Shown: positions 56,224 through 64,000 of the stretch, one piece after another | How positions within the stretch are numbered: position 1 is the stretch's first letter | How the letters are laid out: every line of letters starts with the position of its first letter | Source: Nitrincola alkalisediminis | GTDB lineage: Bacteria > Pseudomonadota > Gammaproteobacteria > Pseudomonadales > Balneatricaceae | Direction: 5' to 3' | NCBI RefSeq assembly: GCF_009821115.1 | Contig: NZ_VYTY01000001.1 | Span: 310,001 to 374,000 of the forward strand | Length of the DNA: 64,000 bases | Program-made: the position numbers and the translations under genes | Notes under the pieces: generated by a model | Told to the model about the DNA's origin: nothing | The model's database searches: none | The model's input: only the letters and a program-made list of their open reading frames with translations

Positions 56224-57591
56224 TTAGCTTGCCGACTTTAAGGGAGCCGCCTCGGTTTTTAGGTAGGCCTCCAGTGAATCATCCAGTGCCTCTAGCCAAG
56301 GTGTATGGTGTGGCGTGGCTTGAGTGCCTGTCATGAGTGAGCGATAGGTTTTATTTCTATAGCCCATGATGTCTTCATATTTGTCTTTCTTCCACTGCAG
56401 AAAGGTTTTGTTGACAGCTGAGATGTCGAAGCTGGGATAGTCGGTGGCATCAATTAAGGCTTGAATGTAGCTGCCTTGGAACTCAAACATTTCTTGCGCG
56501 GTTTCCAAGGTTTCTTCTTTGGCTCGCCAAGCTAAATTATCGGCGATCATTTCCTCTTTGCTGGGGAGTGTAATGCGCCCTAAGATGACATCTCGCGCAT
56601 ACCAGGCTTGCGCGTCAAACATATTGAAGGAGTACCATTGATCCTGCATGCCCAAATAGAGAAACTGCGGGTTGTCTTCCCAAAAAATACCCTTGTAGAG
56701 CTTTAACGGCCAGAGACGATTGTTGGTTTTTAAGCTGAGGTCATCCCCTAAAAATGGAAAATGGTGCTTATAGCCCGTGCAGAGAATGATGGCATCAATT
56801 GTTTTATGACTGCCATCGCTAAACCAAACCTGGTGACCTTCAACCCGATCAATCAGGGGTTTTTCTTCCCAGTTTTCTGGCCACTTATAACCCATTGGCG
56901 CGCTGCGATAGCAACTGGTGATGGAGCGAGCGCCATATTTGTAACATTGAGACCCGATGTCTTCAGCTGAATAGCTGCTGCCAACCACCAAGATATCTTT
57001 ATCTTTGAACTCAAGCGCATCTCTAAAGTCATGCGCATGCAGGATACGGCCACCAAAGGCTTCAAACCCTTTAAAGTAGGGGACGTTGGGCGTTGAAAAA
57101 TGGCCACAGGCGTTGACGACATAGTCAAAGGTTTCTGAATACACACGATCCTCAGTATGATCGTGAGCAGTCAGCGTAAAGGTTTTGGATGTGTCATCAT
57201 AGGTGACCTGTCTGACAACTGTATTGAAACGTATATAGTCTCGGACACCGGCTTTTTCGACGCGGCCTTTGATATAGTCCCACAGGACTTCACGCGGGGG
57301 GTAAGAGCCAATGGGTCCGCCAAAATGCTCATCAAAAGTGTAATCGGCAAACTCTAGGCATTCTTTCGGGCCGTTTGACCATAAATAGCGGTACATGCTG
57401 CCGTGCACAGGCTCGCCATTCTCATCAACACCTGTTCGCCAGGTGTAGTTCCACATCCCGCCCCAATCCGTCTGCTTTTCAAAACAGACTAGCTCTGGAA
57501 TGTCTGCGCCCTGACTGGCAGCAGATTGAAAGGCTCGTAGTTGTGCAAGACCGCATGGGCCTGCGCCTATAATCGCGACACGTTTACTCAT
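56224..57591 (-). CDS. tmm: trimethylamine monooxygenase Tmm (flavin-containing)
   Basis: 455 residues. FAD motif [35 protein letters not shown], the FMO-type region [25 protein letters not shown] motif [20 protein letters not shown] and [40 protein letters not shown]. These long stretches are characteristic of bacterial Tmm, which oxidises trimethylamine to TMAO with NADPH and O2. GGAGAG supports ATG 57591 over the TTG at 57603. Head of the leftward tmm-tdm unit. Confidence 0.96.
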   Translation of the reverse strand: MSKRVAIIGAGPCGLAQLRAFQSAASQGADIPELVCFEKQTDWGGMWNYTWRTGVDENGEPVHGSMYRYLWSNGPKECLEFADYTFDEHFGGPIGSYPPREVLWDYIKGRVEKAGVRDYIRFNTVVRQVTYDDTSKTFTLTAHDHTEDRVYSETFDYVVNACGHFSTPNVPYFKGFEAFGGRILHAHDFRDALEFKDKDILVVGSSYSAEDIGSQCYKYGARSITSCYRSAPMGYKWPENWEEKPLIDRVEGHQVWFSDGSHKTIDAIILCTGYKHHFPFLGDDLSLKTNNRLWPLKLYKGIFWEDNPQFLYLGMQDQWYSFNMFDAQAWYARDVILGRITLPSKEEMIADNLAWRAKEETLETAQEMFEFQGSYIQALIDATDYPSFDISAVNKTFLQWKKDKYEDIMGYRNKTYRSLMTGTQATPHHTPWLEALDDSLEAYLKTEAAPLKSAS

Positions 57592-57931
57592 GTTGCTCTC
57601 CAAACTCTAGATGATTTCAAACATAGGCTCGATCCTAACCTCGTCTTTGGCGGCTGAAACTCTCCTCTTGTGGCTATCTCTTTTGAGATATAGCCCTGAA
57701 AAATGGCCCTGTGGCACTATCTCAAGGCATCCAAGGCAGGATTGCTCCGTTTAAGTGCGACAGAATTGACCTTTAAAAAGGAGGAATCTGAGAGGATATG
57801 TTTTTTACTGTAAAGAAACTAAATTTCTTAATGGTTTAGAGTTGGTCGTTAAAATCTCAGTTAAATCGGCCTGCGTAAGGGCATAAAAATTGCTACCACC
57901 TGTGACTGTTTAACCCAGAGTCGAGGTCAGG
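57592..57931. other. 340-bp divergent gap between tmm and the sensor kinase
   Basis: Should hold the promoters of tmm-tdm and of the two-component operon. Contains an imperfect hairpin (GGCTATCTC-TTTT-GAGATATAGCC, 57672-57695), a candidate operator. No open frame of note. Confidence 0.4.
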
Positions 57932-59059
57932 ATGCCATTTGAGATAAGCGCAAAGTGGAACGTCATCAAGTCTGCTTGGGGGCGAAGTCAGAGCGAGGAT
58001 AAGCCGCAGCATCCTTGGCTGGTTGATTTACCGCTGGGTCTTTTGCGGCATGTGAATTTAGACGAAGCGCTCGCCGTTTGGCTGGAAGGATTGGAGGTGC
58101 AGCTGAAATCATCAGGAGCAACCTTGATGTTGCAAACGGAAAAAACGCTAACTAAGGTGGGACGAGAGGGACTTTGTCATCCGCACCTAAACTGTCCTTA
58201 TCTGTCGCCTCAAGGTGACTGGCCTGATGTCGGTGAGTTGAATACCTGCATTCCCTGCATACGTATGGGCAAGCATCGGTTGGCCTGTGGGGTGCGAGAT
58301 GGGCACGGTGGGCAGGGGGTGCTGGTGATGGAGTTTTTGCATTCGCCACGAACGGCACAAAAGCGACAATTACGGGAAGTCGGTAAGGTTTTGAGTGAGA
58401 CGCTCAGTCTAGTGTTGGATGAGCGCCAGCGTCGTGAGGCGGCGTTGATGGAAGAGCGGGCGCTTTTATCGCGAGAGCTGCATGACTCTGTGGCGCAAGA
58501 GCTTAGCTATTTGCAAATACGCATGAGTCGCCTGGCGAGCGTGATCGAAAACCCAGAGCAAGCCGCTGAGGCGAGCCATATGCTTAAGGATCTTCGGCAC
58601 AATGTACAACGAGCACACCGACAGGTACGTGAGCTAATCTCCCTGTCTCGGTTAACCTTAGAAGGTCGAAGTTTGCATATGGCGTTAGAAGCGGCAGTGG
58701 ATGAATTTTCTCGCCAAAGTCGCTGCGTATTTGAATTGGATAACCGCTTGCCCGTGGGGTGTATGCGGGCCGAAACCGAATTGCAAGTGATGCATATCCT
58801 GCGCGAGGCCTTGGTTAATGTCGTCCGTCATTCACATGCCCAGCATGTTTTGATCACGCTCATGATGCTTAAAGATCAGCGTTTTGAGGTGTGTGTTGAA
58901 GATGATGGTGTCGGCTTATCTGAAGATGCCGAAAAGCAGGAAGGTCATTTTGGCTTAAAAATGATGAGAGAGCGCGCCAACACAATACCCGCTCAACTCA
59001 GTATCGAGTCGAAGGCAACACGCGGTACACGCGTTAAGTTACTCTGGAGAGCGTTATGA
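57932..59059 (+). CDS. NarX-type soluble sensor histidine kinase with cysteine-rich input domain
   Basis: 375 residues, no membrane helix. The N-terminal GAF-like input region (about 35-165) contains five close cysteines (Cys82, Cys88, Cys106, Cys109, Cys119 in GREGLCHPHLNCPY, LNTCIPCIRM, LACG), suggesting a metal or Fe-S/redox sensor. HisKA_3 box SRELHDSVAQELSYLQIRMS with phospho-acceptor His184, then HATPase (HILREALVNVVRHSHAQHV, EDDGVGL, HFGLKMMRERA). ATGA overlap with the response regulator. Located beside tmm and ahead of purU-folD, so a role in controlling amine/C1 genes is plausible. Confidence 0.88.
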   Translation: MPFEISAKWNVIKSAWGRSQSEDKPQHPWLVDLPLGLLRHVNLDEALAVWLEGLEVQLKSSGATLMLQTEKTLTKVGREGLCHPHLNCPYLSPQGDWPDVGELNTCIPCIRMGKHRLACGVRDGHGGQGVLVMEFLHSPRTAQKRQLREVGKVLSETLSLVLDERQRREAALMEERALLSRELHDSVAQELSYLQIRMSRLASVIENPEQAAEASHMLKDLRHNVQRAHRQVRELISLSRLTLEGRSLHMALEAAVDEFSRQSRCVFELDNRLPVGCMRAETELQVMHILREALVNVVRHSHAQHVLITLMMLKDQRFEVCVEDDGVGLSEDAEKQEGHFGLKMMRERANTIPAQLSIESKATRGTRVKLLWRAL

Positions 59060-59736
59060 GCCGACCCCTGAGCTTATTGTTGATTGATGATCATGCCTTG
59101 ATGCGCCAAGGGTTGGCCGAATTATTGAATGCCGTCGAAGGTTTTGTTGTTCTGGGGACGGCTGCCTCAGCAGAGGAGGGCTTGACGCTAGCGGAGGCGT
59201 TGATACCGGATATTGTGTTACTCGATTTGCATATGCCCGGGATGGGAGGCATGCAGGCACTCAAGCGTTTCAAAGCCTGTTTGCCGGATGCTCTGATCAT
59301 CGTGTTAACAGCGTCGGATGCACAAGCGGACTTGCTGATGGCGTTAAGCATGGGAGCCGATGGCTACCTATTAAAACACACGGAGCCAGAAGCACTGGTC
59401 CAACAATTAATGAGCTGTTCTAAACAGTGCTTACTCTTGGACCCTAAGATGCAACTGCACGATTCGGGGCGTGCATCTTTAAGTCAAGTGGCGGGAAAGT
59501 GCGTCGATCAGGTGGAGTTAACCGAGCGCGAGTGTCAAACCCTGAGGTTGATCGCCGAGGGCATGAGCAATAAGTTGATTGCACGTGCCTTAGGAATCAG
59601 TGATGGCACGGTCAAAATTCACGTGAAACATTTATTGAGCAAACTGAATCTGCATTCTCGACTGGAGTTAGCGGCTTGGGCGCATCGATGCGGTTTTTTG
59701 GAAAGGGGCATTTCGTCAGAGAGGCAAGTGGGATGA
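59056..59736 (+). CDS. NarL/FixJ-type response regulator
   Basis: 226 residues. Receiver domain with phospho-acceptor Asp57 in DIVLLDLHMPGMGG, conserved LLIDDHALMRQGLAELL start and the Lys in YLLKHTEPEAL. C-terminal LuxR HTH (LTERECQTLRLIAEGMSNKL, IARALGISDGTVKIHVKHLL). Coupled by ATGA to both the kinase upstream and the PAS protein downstream. Confidence 0.93.
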   Translation: MSRPLSLLLIDDHALMRQGLAELLNAVEGFVVLGTAASAEEGLTLAEALIPDIVLLDLHMPGMGGMQALKRFKACLPDALIIVLTASDAQADLLMALSMGADGYLLKHTEPEALVQQLMSCSKQCLLLDPKMQLHDSGRASLSQVAGKCVDQVELTERECQTLRLIAEGMSNKLIARALGISDGTVKIHVKHLLSKLNLHSRLELAAWAHRCGFLERGISSERQVG

Positions 59737-60533
59737 AAAAGCTAATGGCGCACTTGGACCAAGGGTACGAGAAAATGGCGAGTTTGTTCGGAAGAGTGAA
59801 TGCACAGCTGAATCAGGATTTCGAGTATCTGCCCTTGGCCTTAGCCAAGTTGGATGTAGACGGTGCGATACAAGAGCTGAATAAAGGATGGGAGGAGCTC
59901 ATGGGTTATCCCTATCGCAATGGCATTTATCGCTCGCATGCGGGCTTTTTTCATCCTGAAGATCGCCCTCGTTGGCAGGAAGCCTTGTCGCAATTACGTT
60001 CAGAGCCTAAAGGCAGTTGGCGACACCTGCAGCTACGCGGTTTAATGCCATCGGGTGAGCGCAGATGGCTCGAAGTAAAATTGAGACGCAATCCACAGGG
60101 TTTTATGGTGTCCCTGGATGATGCAACGCATCAGGTTCATCAACAGCAGCAATTGGCGGCACGTCATCGCAGCTTGCGTAATTTAGTGGATGGCTTGCCC
60201 ATGATGATTTATCGCTGTCGCAATAATCGGCATTGGACCATGGAGTACGTGAGTGAGGGGGCCGTTCATTTGACCGGCTTTCGGCCAGAGCAGTTGGTCG
60301 ACAGCCAAGAGGTGACATTTGATTCGCTTATTTTCCCTGATGATCAAGAGGCTGTCTGGTCTGCCGTTCAAATTGGATTGAATCAGCGTCTTCCTTTTCA
60401 AGTGAATTATCGCTTGATATGTGCGAATGGGCAGTTAAAAACCGTTCATGAGCGCGGCAGTGGCATTTATGCAAACAACGGAGAAGTGTTAGGGATCGAA
60501 GGAATGATTATGGACGTGAAGCAATCTCTATAA
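59733..60533 (+). CDS. double-PAS protein of the two-component operon
   Basis: 266 residues from ATG 59733 (overlaps the regulator stop). Two PAS domains (about 30-135: LALAKLDVDGAIQELNKGWE, FFHPEDRPRWQEAL; about 150-265: DGLPMMIYRCRNNRHWTMEY, VSEGAVHLTGFRPEQLV, LIFPDDQEAVWSAV) and no output domain. Similar stand-alone PAS proteins can act as accessory sensors for a partner kinase. Function unknown. Confidence 0.8.
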   Translation: MKKLMAHLDQGYEKMASLFGRVNAQLNQDFEYLPLALAKLDVDGAIQELNKGWEELMGYPYRNGIYRSHAGFFHPEDRPRWQEALSQLRSEPKGSWRHLQLRGLMPSGERRWLEVKLRRNPQGFMVSLDDATHQVHQQQQLAARHRSLRNLVDGLPMMIYRCRNNRHWTMEYVSEGAVHLTGFRPEQLVDSQEVTFDSLIFPDDQEAVWSAVQIGLNQRLPFQVNYRLICANGQLKTVHERGSGIYANNGEVLGIEGMIMDVKQSL

Positions 60534-60667
60534 TATTCCCATAAGGATAATATATTTCCTATCAGTATTGACTGGAGGGTTGCTATCACCTATAAAGTGA
60601 ATTTAAGAATATTTTATTCCTGTAGATAATTTTATATTTAGCGATGACTTACAATTGAGGGCTCACC

Positions 60668-61534
60668 ATGCAACATGATCAAAATCACTACATTCTTAAG
60701 ATTAGCTGCCCGGCCACGTCAGGTATTGTTGCAGCTGTTGCCTCTTTTTTATCTGAAAATAATGGCTACATCAGCGAAATGTCACAATTTGACGATGAAT
60801 TCAGTGGCACCTTTTTTATGCGCGCGGTGTTTCGTTTTAATCAAGGCTTTGAAGGCGATATTGCCGTCATTGAGCAAGGATTTGTCGATGTTGCTAAAAA
60901 GTTTAGTATGAGTTGGGAGTTGCACAGCAGCGATCAACCCATGCGTGTGCTGTTAATGGTCAGTAAGTTCGACCACTGTTTGGCTGATTTATTGTATCGA
61001 TACCATAAGGGTGAAATGGATATGACGATTACGGCCATCGTGTCGAATCATCTGGATTTGCGCCCTATGGCGGAGAGGGAAGGCATTCGTTTTATTTACT
61101 TGCCAGTGACGAAAGAAAACAAGCTCCAACAAGAAGAGGAGTTAATGAAAATTATTGAAGAAAGCCGGACAGACTTAGTGGTGCTGGCAAGGTATATGCA
61201 AATCTTGTCTGACAATCTGTGTAAAAAACTGTCGGGTCGAGCCATTAATATTCACCATTCATTTTTACCGGGCTTTAAAGGCGCAAAGCCGTATCATCAA
61301 GCCTTTGATCGCGGTGTCAAATTGATTGGCGCAACGGCGCACTATGTGACCTCCGATCTAGATGAGGGTCCAATTATTGAACAAGAGGTTCAGCGCGTGG
61401 ATCATGGCTACAAACCTGAAGATTTAGTTAATATTGGTCGCGATACCGAAACGGTTGCTCTGTCAAAAGCGGTAAAATATCACTTACAGTATCGCGTATT
61501 CCTTAATCAAGATAAAACGGTGATTTTCCGGTGA
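60668..61534 (+). CDS. purU: formyltetrahydrofolate deformylase PurU
   Basis: 288 residues. N-terminal ACT domain ([34 protein letters not shown]) and formyltransferase-like catalytic domain ([88 protein letters not shown]). Releases formate from 10-formyl-THF; with folD it completes oxidation of THF-bound C1 units from the demethylases. Overlaps folD by GTGA. Confidence 0.95.
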   Translation: MQHDQNHYILKISCPATSGIVAAVASFLSENNGYISEMSQFDDEFSGTFFMRAVFRFNQGFEGDIAVIEQGFVDVAKKFSMSWELHSSDQPMRVLLMVSKFDHCLADLLYRYHKGEMDMTITAIVSNHLDLRPMAEREGIRFIYLPVTKENKLQQEEELMKIIEESRTDLVVLARYMQILSDNLCKKLSGRAINIHHSFLPGFKGAKPYHQAFDRGVKLIGATAHYVTSDLDEGPIIEQEVQRVDHGYKPEDLVNIGRDTETVALSKAVKYHLQYRVFLNQDKTVIFR

Positions 61535-62460
61535 ACAGTCAAACACAAGCCATTCTCGCTACTGATAAACGAATTGATGGAAAAGCCATCTCCGCACAAG
61601 TATTGTCAGAGGTGGCAGAGCAAGTGAGTCAGCTGCAAGCGCAGGGTGTTCAGCCATGCTTAGCCGTGGTGCTCGTCGGGAAGGATCCCGCGAGCCAAGT
61701 CTATGTGAAAAACAAACTTCTGCGTGCTGCCGACGTCGGCATTCTGTCTGTTGAGCATTATCTTCCGGAACACACGTCAGAGGAGACGTTGTTATCCTTG
61801 ATCGAGTCCCTGAATGAGGACGCAAAGGTGCAGGGGATTCTTGTGCAGTTGCCGCTTCCTAAGGGGATTGATGAAATTAAAGTGCTGGAAGCCATCAAGC
61901 CGATTAAAGATGTGGACGGGTTTCACAGCTCCAATGTGGGTGGCTTGAGTCAAGGGCGATCCGTGTTACAACCCTGTACGCCATCCGGTTGTATGCGTTT
62001 GTTAAAGCATGTTTGTTCTGATATGTCAGGAATGCATGCGGTCGTCGTTGGGCGCTCCAATATAGTGGGTAAGCCTATGGCCGCTTTGCTTTTGCAAGCC
62101 AACTGTACGGTGACGCTGGTTCATTCAAAATCTCGTGATATTCAGTCTTTGTGTCAAATGGCGGATATTCTGGTTGCGGCTGTGGGGCGTCCGGAAATGA
62201 TCAAACAAGACTGGGTTAAGCCAGGAGCCATTGTTATCGATGTCGGTATTAATCGTGTCGAAAAAGACGGCAGCACACGCTTGGTAGGAGATGTCGACTA
62301 TGCGGACGTGTGGGATAGCGTCGAAGCGATTACGCCAGTTCCTGGTGGCGTGGGCCCCATGACCATTGCCATGCTTATGTCGAACACGGTGGAGGCAGCA
62401 CAAAGGCAACACGCGCTCGTATCCATGAATAGGGTGGACGGATCGAGAGAATCTCCTTAA
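61531..62460 (+). CDS. folD: methylenetetrahydrofolate dehydrogenase/cyclohydrolase FolD
   Basis: 309 residues, about 20 longer than usual because of a C-terminal tail. Motifs: [33 protein letters not shown], the [17 protein letters not shown] segment, [29 protein letters not shown] and [34 protein letters not shown] start inside the purU stop. Converts 5,10-methylene-THF to 10-formyl-THF. Confidence 0.95.
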   Translation: MNSQTQAILATDKRIDGKAISAQVLSEVAEQVSQLQAQGVQPCLAVVLVGKDPASQVYVKNKLLRAADVGILSVEHYLPEHTSEETLLSLIESLNEDAKVQGILVQLPLPKGIDEIKVLEAIKPIKDVDGFHSSNVGGLSQGRSVLQPCTPSGCMRLLKHVCSDMSGMHAVVVGRSNIVGKPMAALLLQANCTVTLVHSKSRDIQSLCQMADILVAAVGRPEMIKQDWVKPGAIVIDVGINRVEKDGSTRLVGDVDYADVWDSVEAITPVPGGVGPMTIAMLMSNTVEAAQRQHALVSMNRVDGSRESP

Positions 62461-62612
62461 AGAAGCTGCGTTTTAATCGCTTTAAGGAGTTGTTAGTTGA
62501 CAGCATTTGGCATAAGGTTAATACCCTTCAAGACGGCGTAAACTCGGCAAGCCGTGCTGGGTTTGCGTCTAGTATTTTGACTGAACTCAACCTTGCCTTT
62601 AGGACGTTTCCA

Positions 62613-63542
62613 ATGTCAGAAAAATTCCGCCTTGTAACCCGTAGTGATTTCGATGGACTGGTGTGTGCTGCGCTGCTTAAACATCTCGATTTGATTGACG
62701 ACATTCTTTTTGTCCATCCAAAAGATATGCAGGACGGTAAAATTGATATTACGGGCAAGGACATTACCACCAATTTACCCTATGTCCCTGGCTGTCATTT
62801 GGCGTTTGATCACCATTTAAGTGAAACACTGCGCAATAAAGATCGCGCTGAACAACATATTATTGATCCAGATGCTCCATCTGCAGCACGCGTGGTTTGG
62901 AAATACTACGGTGGTCATGATGCGTTTCCCGTGCATTGGGATGAAATGATGGAGGCCGTTGACAAAGGCGATGCGGCTCAATTTAGTGAAGACGAAGTGT
63001 TGAATCCGCAAGACTGGGTGTTGCTGAACTTTATTATGGATGCCCGCACAGGATTGGGGCGTTTTAGAGAGTTTCGAATTTCAAACTATCAGTTGATGAT
63101 GCAACTGATCGATTATTGCCGGAACCATACGATCACCGAGATTTTAGCGTTACCGGATGTGAAAGAGCGAACGGATCTTTACTTTGACCATGCTGAAAAA
63201 GCCAGAGAGCAGCTGACACGTTGCTGCAGGATTTACCAGAACCTGGTCGTCGTCGATCTGCGTGATGAAGAAACGATTTACGCGACGAATCGCTTTACAC
63301 TCTACGCCATGTATCCGGATACCAATATTTCAATCCATGTTATGTGGGGATTGAAGCAACAAAATACGGTGTTTGCCGTAGGGAAATCCATTCTAAATCG
63401 CAGCTCGAAAACCAATGTGGGCGAACTCTGCCTTGCCTACGGCGGTGGTGGGCACCTCAATGCTGGAACATGCCAAGTGGGCAATGATGAAGCGCAAGCT
63501 AAGCTTCAGGAAATGATTGTCAAAATCAATGCGGATGGTTGA
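62613..63542 (+). CDS. DHH-family phosphoesterase (exopolyphosphatase/oligonucleotidase-like)
   Basis: 309 residues from ATG 62613; a frame open to 62490 lacks a Shine-Dalgarno and similarity. DHH motifs: VTRSDFDGLVCAALLKHL, HLAFDHHLSETL (DHH), EAVDKGDAAQFSEDE and DHHA1 motif YGGGGHLNAGTCQV. Family members hydrolyse polyphosphate, short RNAs or cyclic dinucleotide products; substrate undetermined. Confidence 0.88.
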   Translation: MSEKFRLVTRSDFDGLVCAALLKHLDLIDDILFVHPKDMQDGKIDITGKDITTNLPYVPGCHLAFDHHLSETLRNKDRAEQHIIDPDAPSAARVVWKYYGGHDAFPVHWDEMMEAVDKGDAAQFSEDEVLNPQDWVLLNFIMDARTGLGRFREFRISNYQLMMQLIDYCRNHTITEILALPDVKERTDLYFDHAEKAREQLTRCCRIYQNLVVVDLRDEETIYATNRFTLYAMYPDTNISIHVMWGLKQQNTVFAVGKSILNRSSKTNVGELCLAYGGGGHLNAGTCQVGNDEAQAKLQEMIVKINADG

Positions 63543-63551
63543 TGTTTGAGA

Positions 63552-63583
63552 ACCCGCGAACCTGGATATAGAGGTTCGCGGGT
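63552..63583. terminator. strong hairpin between DHH and SDR genes
   Basis: Perfect 12-bp stem ACCCGCGAACCT (63552-63563) and complement (63572-63583), 8-nt loop, between convergent genes; followed on the plus strand by a T-rich stretch. Confidence 0.7.
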
Positions 63584-63658
63584 GTGTCTTGATCCTTTGT
63601 GTTGCGTGTAATGGCTGTTCGCTCTACCAAAGCAGGGTCTATAACCACTCAGGAACCA

Positions 63659-64000
63659 CTAAAGAATACCACCGGAGATAGGCAGATTGACTCCGGTGAT
63701 ATAGCTTGAAGTATCACTCAATAAAAACGCAACCGCCCCCACGATTTCATTAATATGACCGTATCGACGCATGGGAATGGATTGAATCATTTGCTCTGCG
63801 ACGTTATCAGGGCAAGCATCAAAATATTGACTGCCCGCAGCGGCTTGTAATTCCACTTGACGTGTCCACATAAACCCCGGCCCCATATAAGCAGGTGAGA
63901 TCGCATTCACGCGTATTTGGTAGGGTGCTAAGTCTTTCGAGGCCGTCTGTGTCATGCCGATTAATGCGGCTTTTGAAGTTGCGTAGGCGATCATATTGGG
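63659..64000 (-). CDS. short-chain dehydrogenase/reductase, partial (N-terminus beyond window)
   Basis: The last 113 codons of an SDR: the catalytic YATSKAALIGMTQTASKDLA (YxxxK) at the window edge, then QIRVNAISPAYMGPGF and the C-terminal AFLLSDTSSYITGVNLPISG typical of classical NAD(P)-dependent enzymes such as sugar or 3-hydroxyacid dehydrogenases. The Rossmann N-terminus lies outside, so cofactor and substrate cannot be judged. Confidence 0.92.
   Translation of the reverse strand, partial: PNMIAYATSKAALIGMTQTASKDLAPYQIRVNAISPAYMGPGFMWTRQVELQAAAGSQYFDACPDNVAEQMIQSIPMRRYGHINEIVGAVAFLLSDTSSYITGVNLPISGGIL

Overview
The window looks like a chromosomal segment of a gammaproteobacterium, probably a marine or halophilic Oceanospirillales-type organism. 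That placement is an inference from the gene repertoire (trimethylamine/TMAO oxidation, ArgP/ArgO, BdlA-like chemoreceptor, SugE-type SMR) and moderate GC; no rRNA or taxonomic marker is present. Both window edges cut genes: a threonine-phosphate decarboxylase on the left and a short-chain dehydrogenase on the right.

Layout. 1-4.5 kb: late cobalamin genes (cobD and cbiB leftward; cobT, cobS, cobC rightward). 4.5-29.7 kb: ordinary chromosome, with an Lrp regulator divergent from a zinc alcohol dehydrogenase, RidA, a DEAD-box helicase, a divergent PRPP-synthetase homologue, argP/argO, metNIQ, a 7TMR-DISM diguanylate cyclase, a YhiN-type flavoprotein, a livGFHM/livK-type ABC importer, two soluble chemoreceptors, an MFS exporter, MarC, adenine deaminase and a rhodanese.

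29.7-43.6 kb: an accessory island. A WYL-domain regulator precedes a complete type I-C CRISPR-Cas locus (cas3-cas5c-cas8c-cas7c-[DUF4258/YgiT toxin-antitoxin pair]-cas4-cas1-cas2) and an array of 35 repeats and 34 spacers. The distal end of the array abuts the 5' part of a Mu-type phage virion-morphogenesis gene. Then come a 639-bp IS200/IS605 element (tnpA plus the 3' remnant of tnpB), a second DUF4258 toxin-antitoxin operon, and a tRNA-Pro(GGG) whose 3' end faces the island.

43.8-47.4 kb: benE with a divergent XRE-cupin regulator and two strong palindromes between them, then acylphosphatase, a sirtuin and a YbhB-type protein.

47.7-62.5 kb: a methylated-amine catabolic block. Tmm oxidises trimethylamine to TMAO. 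Tdm splits TMAO to dimethylamine and formaldehyde. A four-gene heme-dependent oxidative N-demethylase set (DmmA-like, PDR reductase, DUF3445 heme subunit, GcvT-like) handles dimethylamine. An SMR exporter and an unusual cytoplasmic chemoreceptor fused to a solute-binding domain sit inside the block. Next to it are a cysteine-rich NarX-like kinase, a NarL-type regulator and a double-PAS protein, then purU and folD, which would take the tetrahydrofolate-bound C1 units to formate. Monomethylamine genes are not in the window.

The most noteworthy structures are the toxin-antitoxin pair translationally coupled into the cas operon, the phage-gene/array junction, the tnpB-depleted IS605 element beside the array, and the cytoplasmic solute-binding chemoreceptor within the amine cluster.
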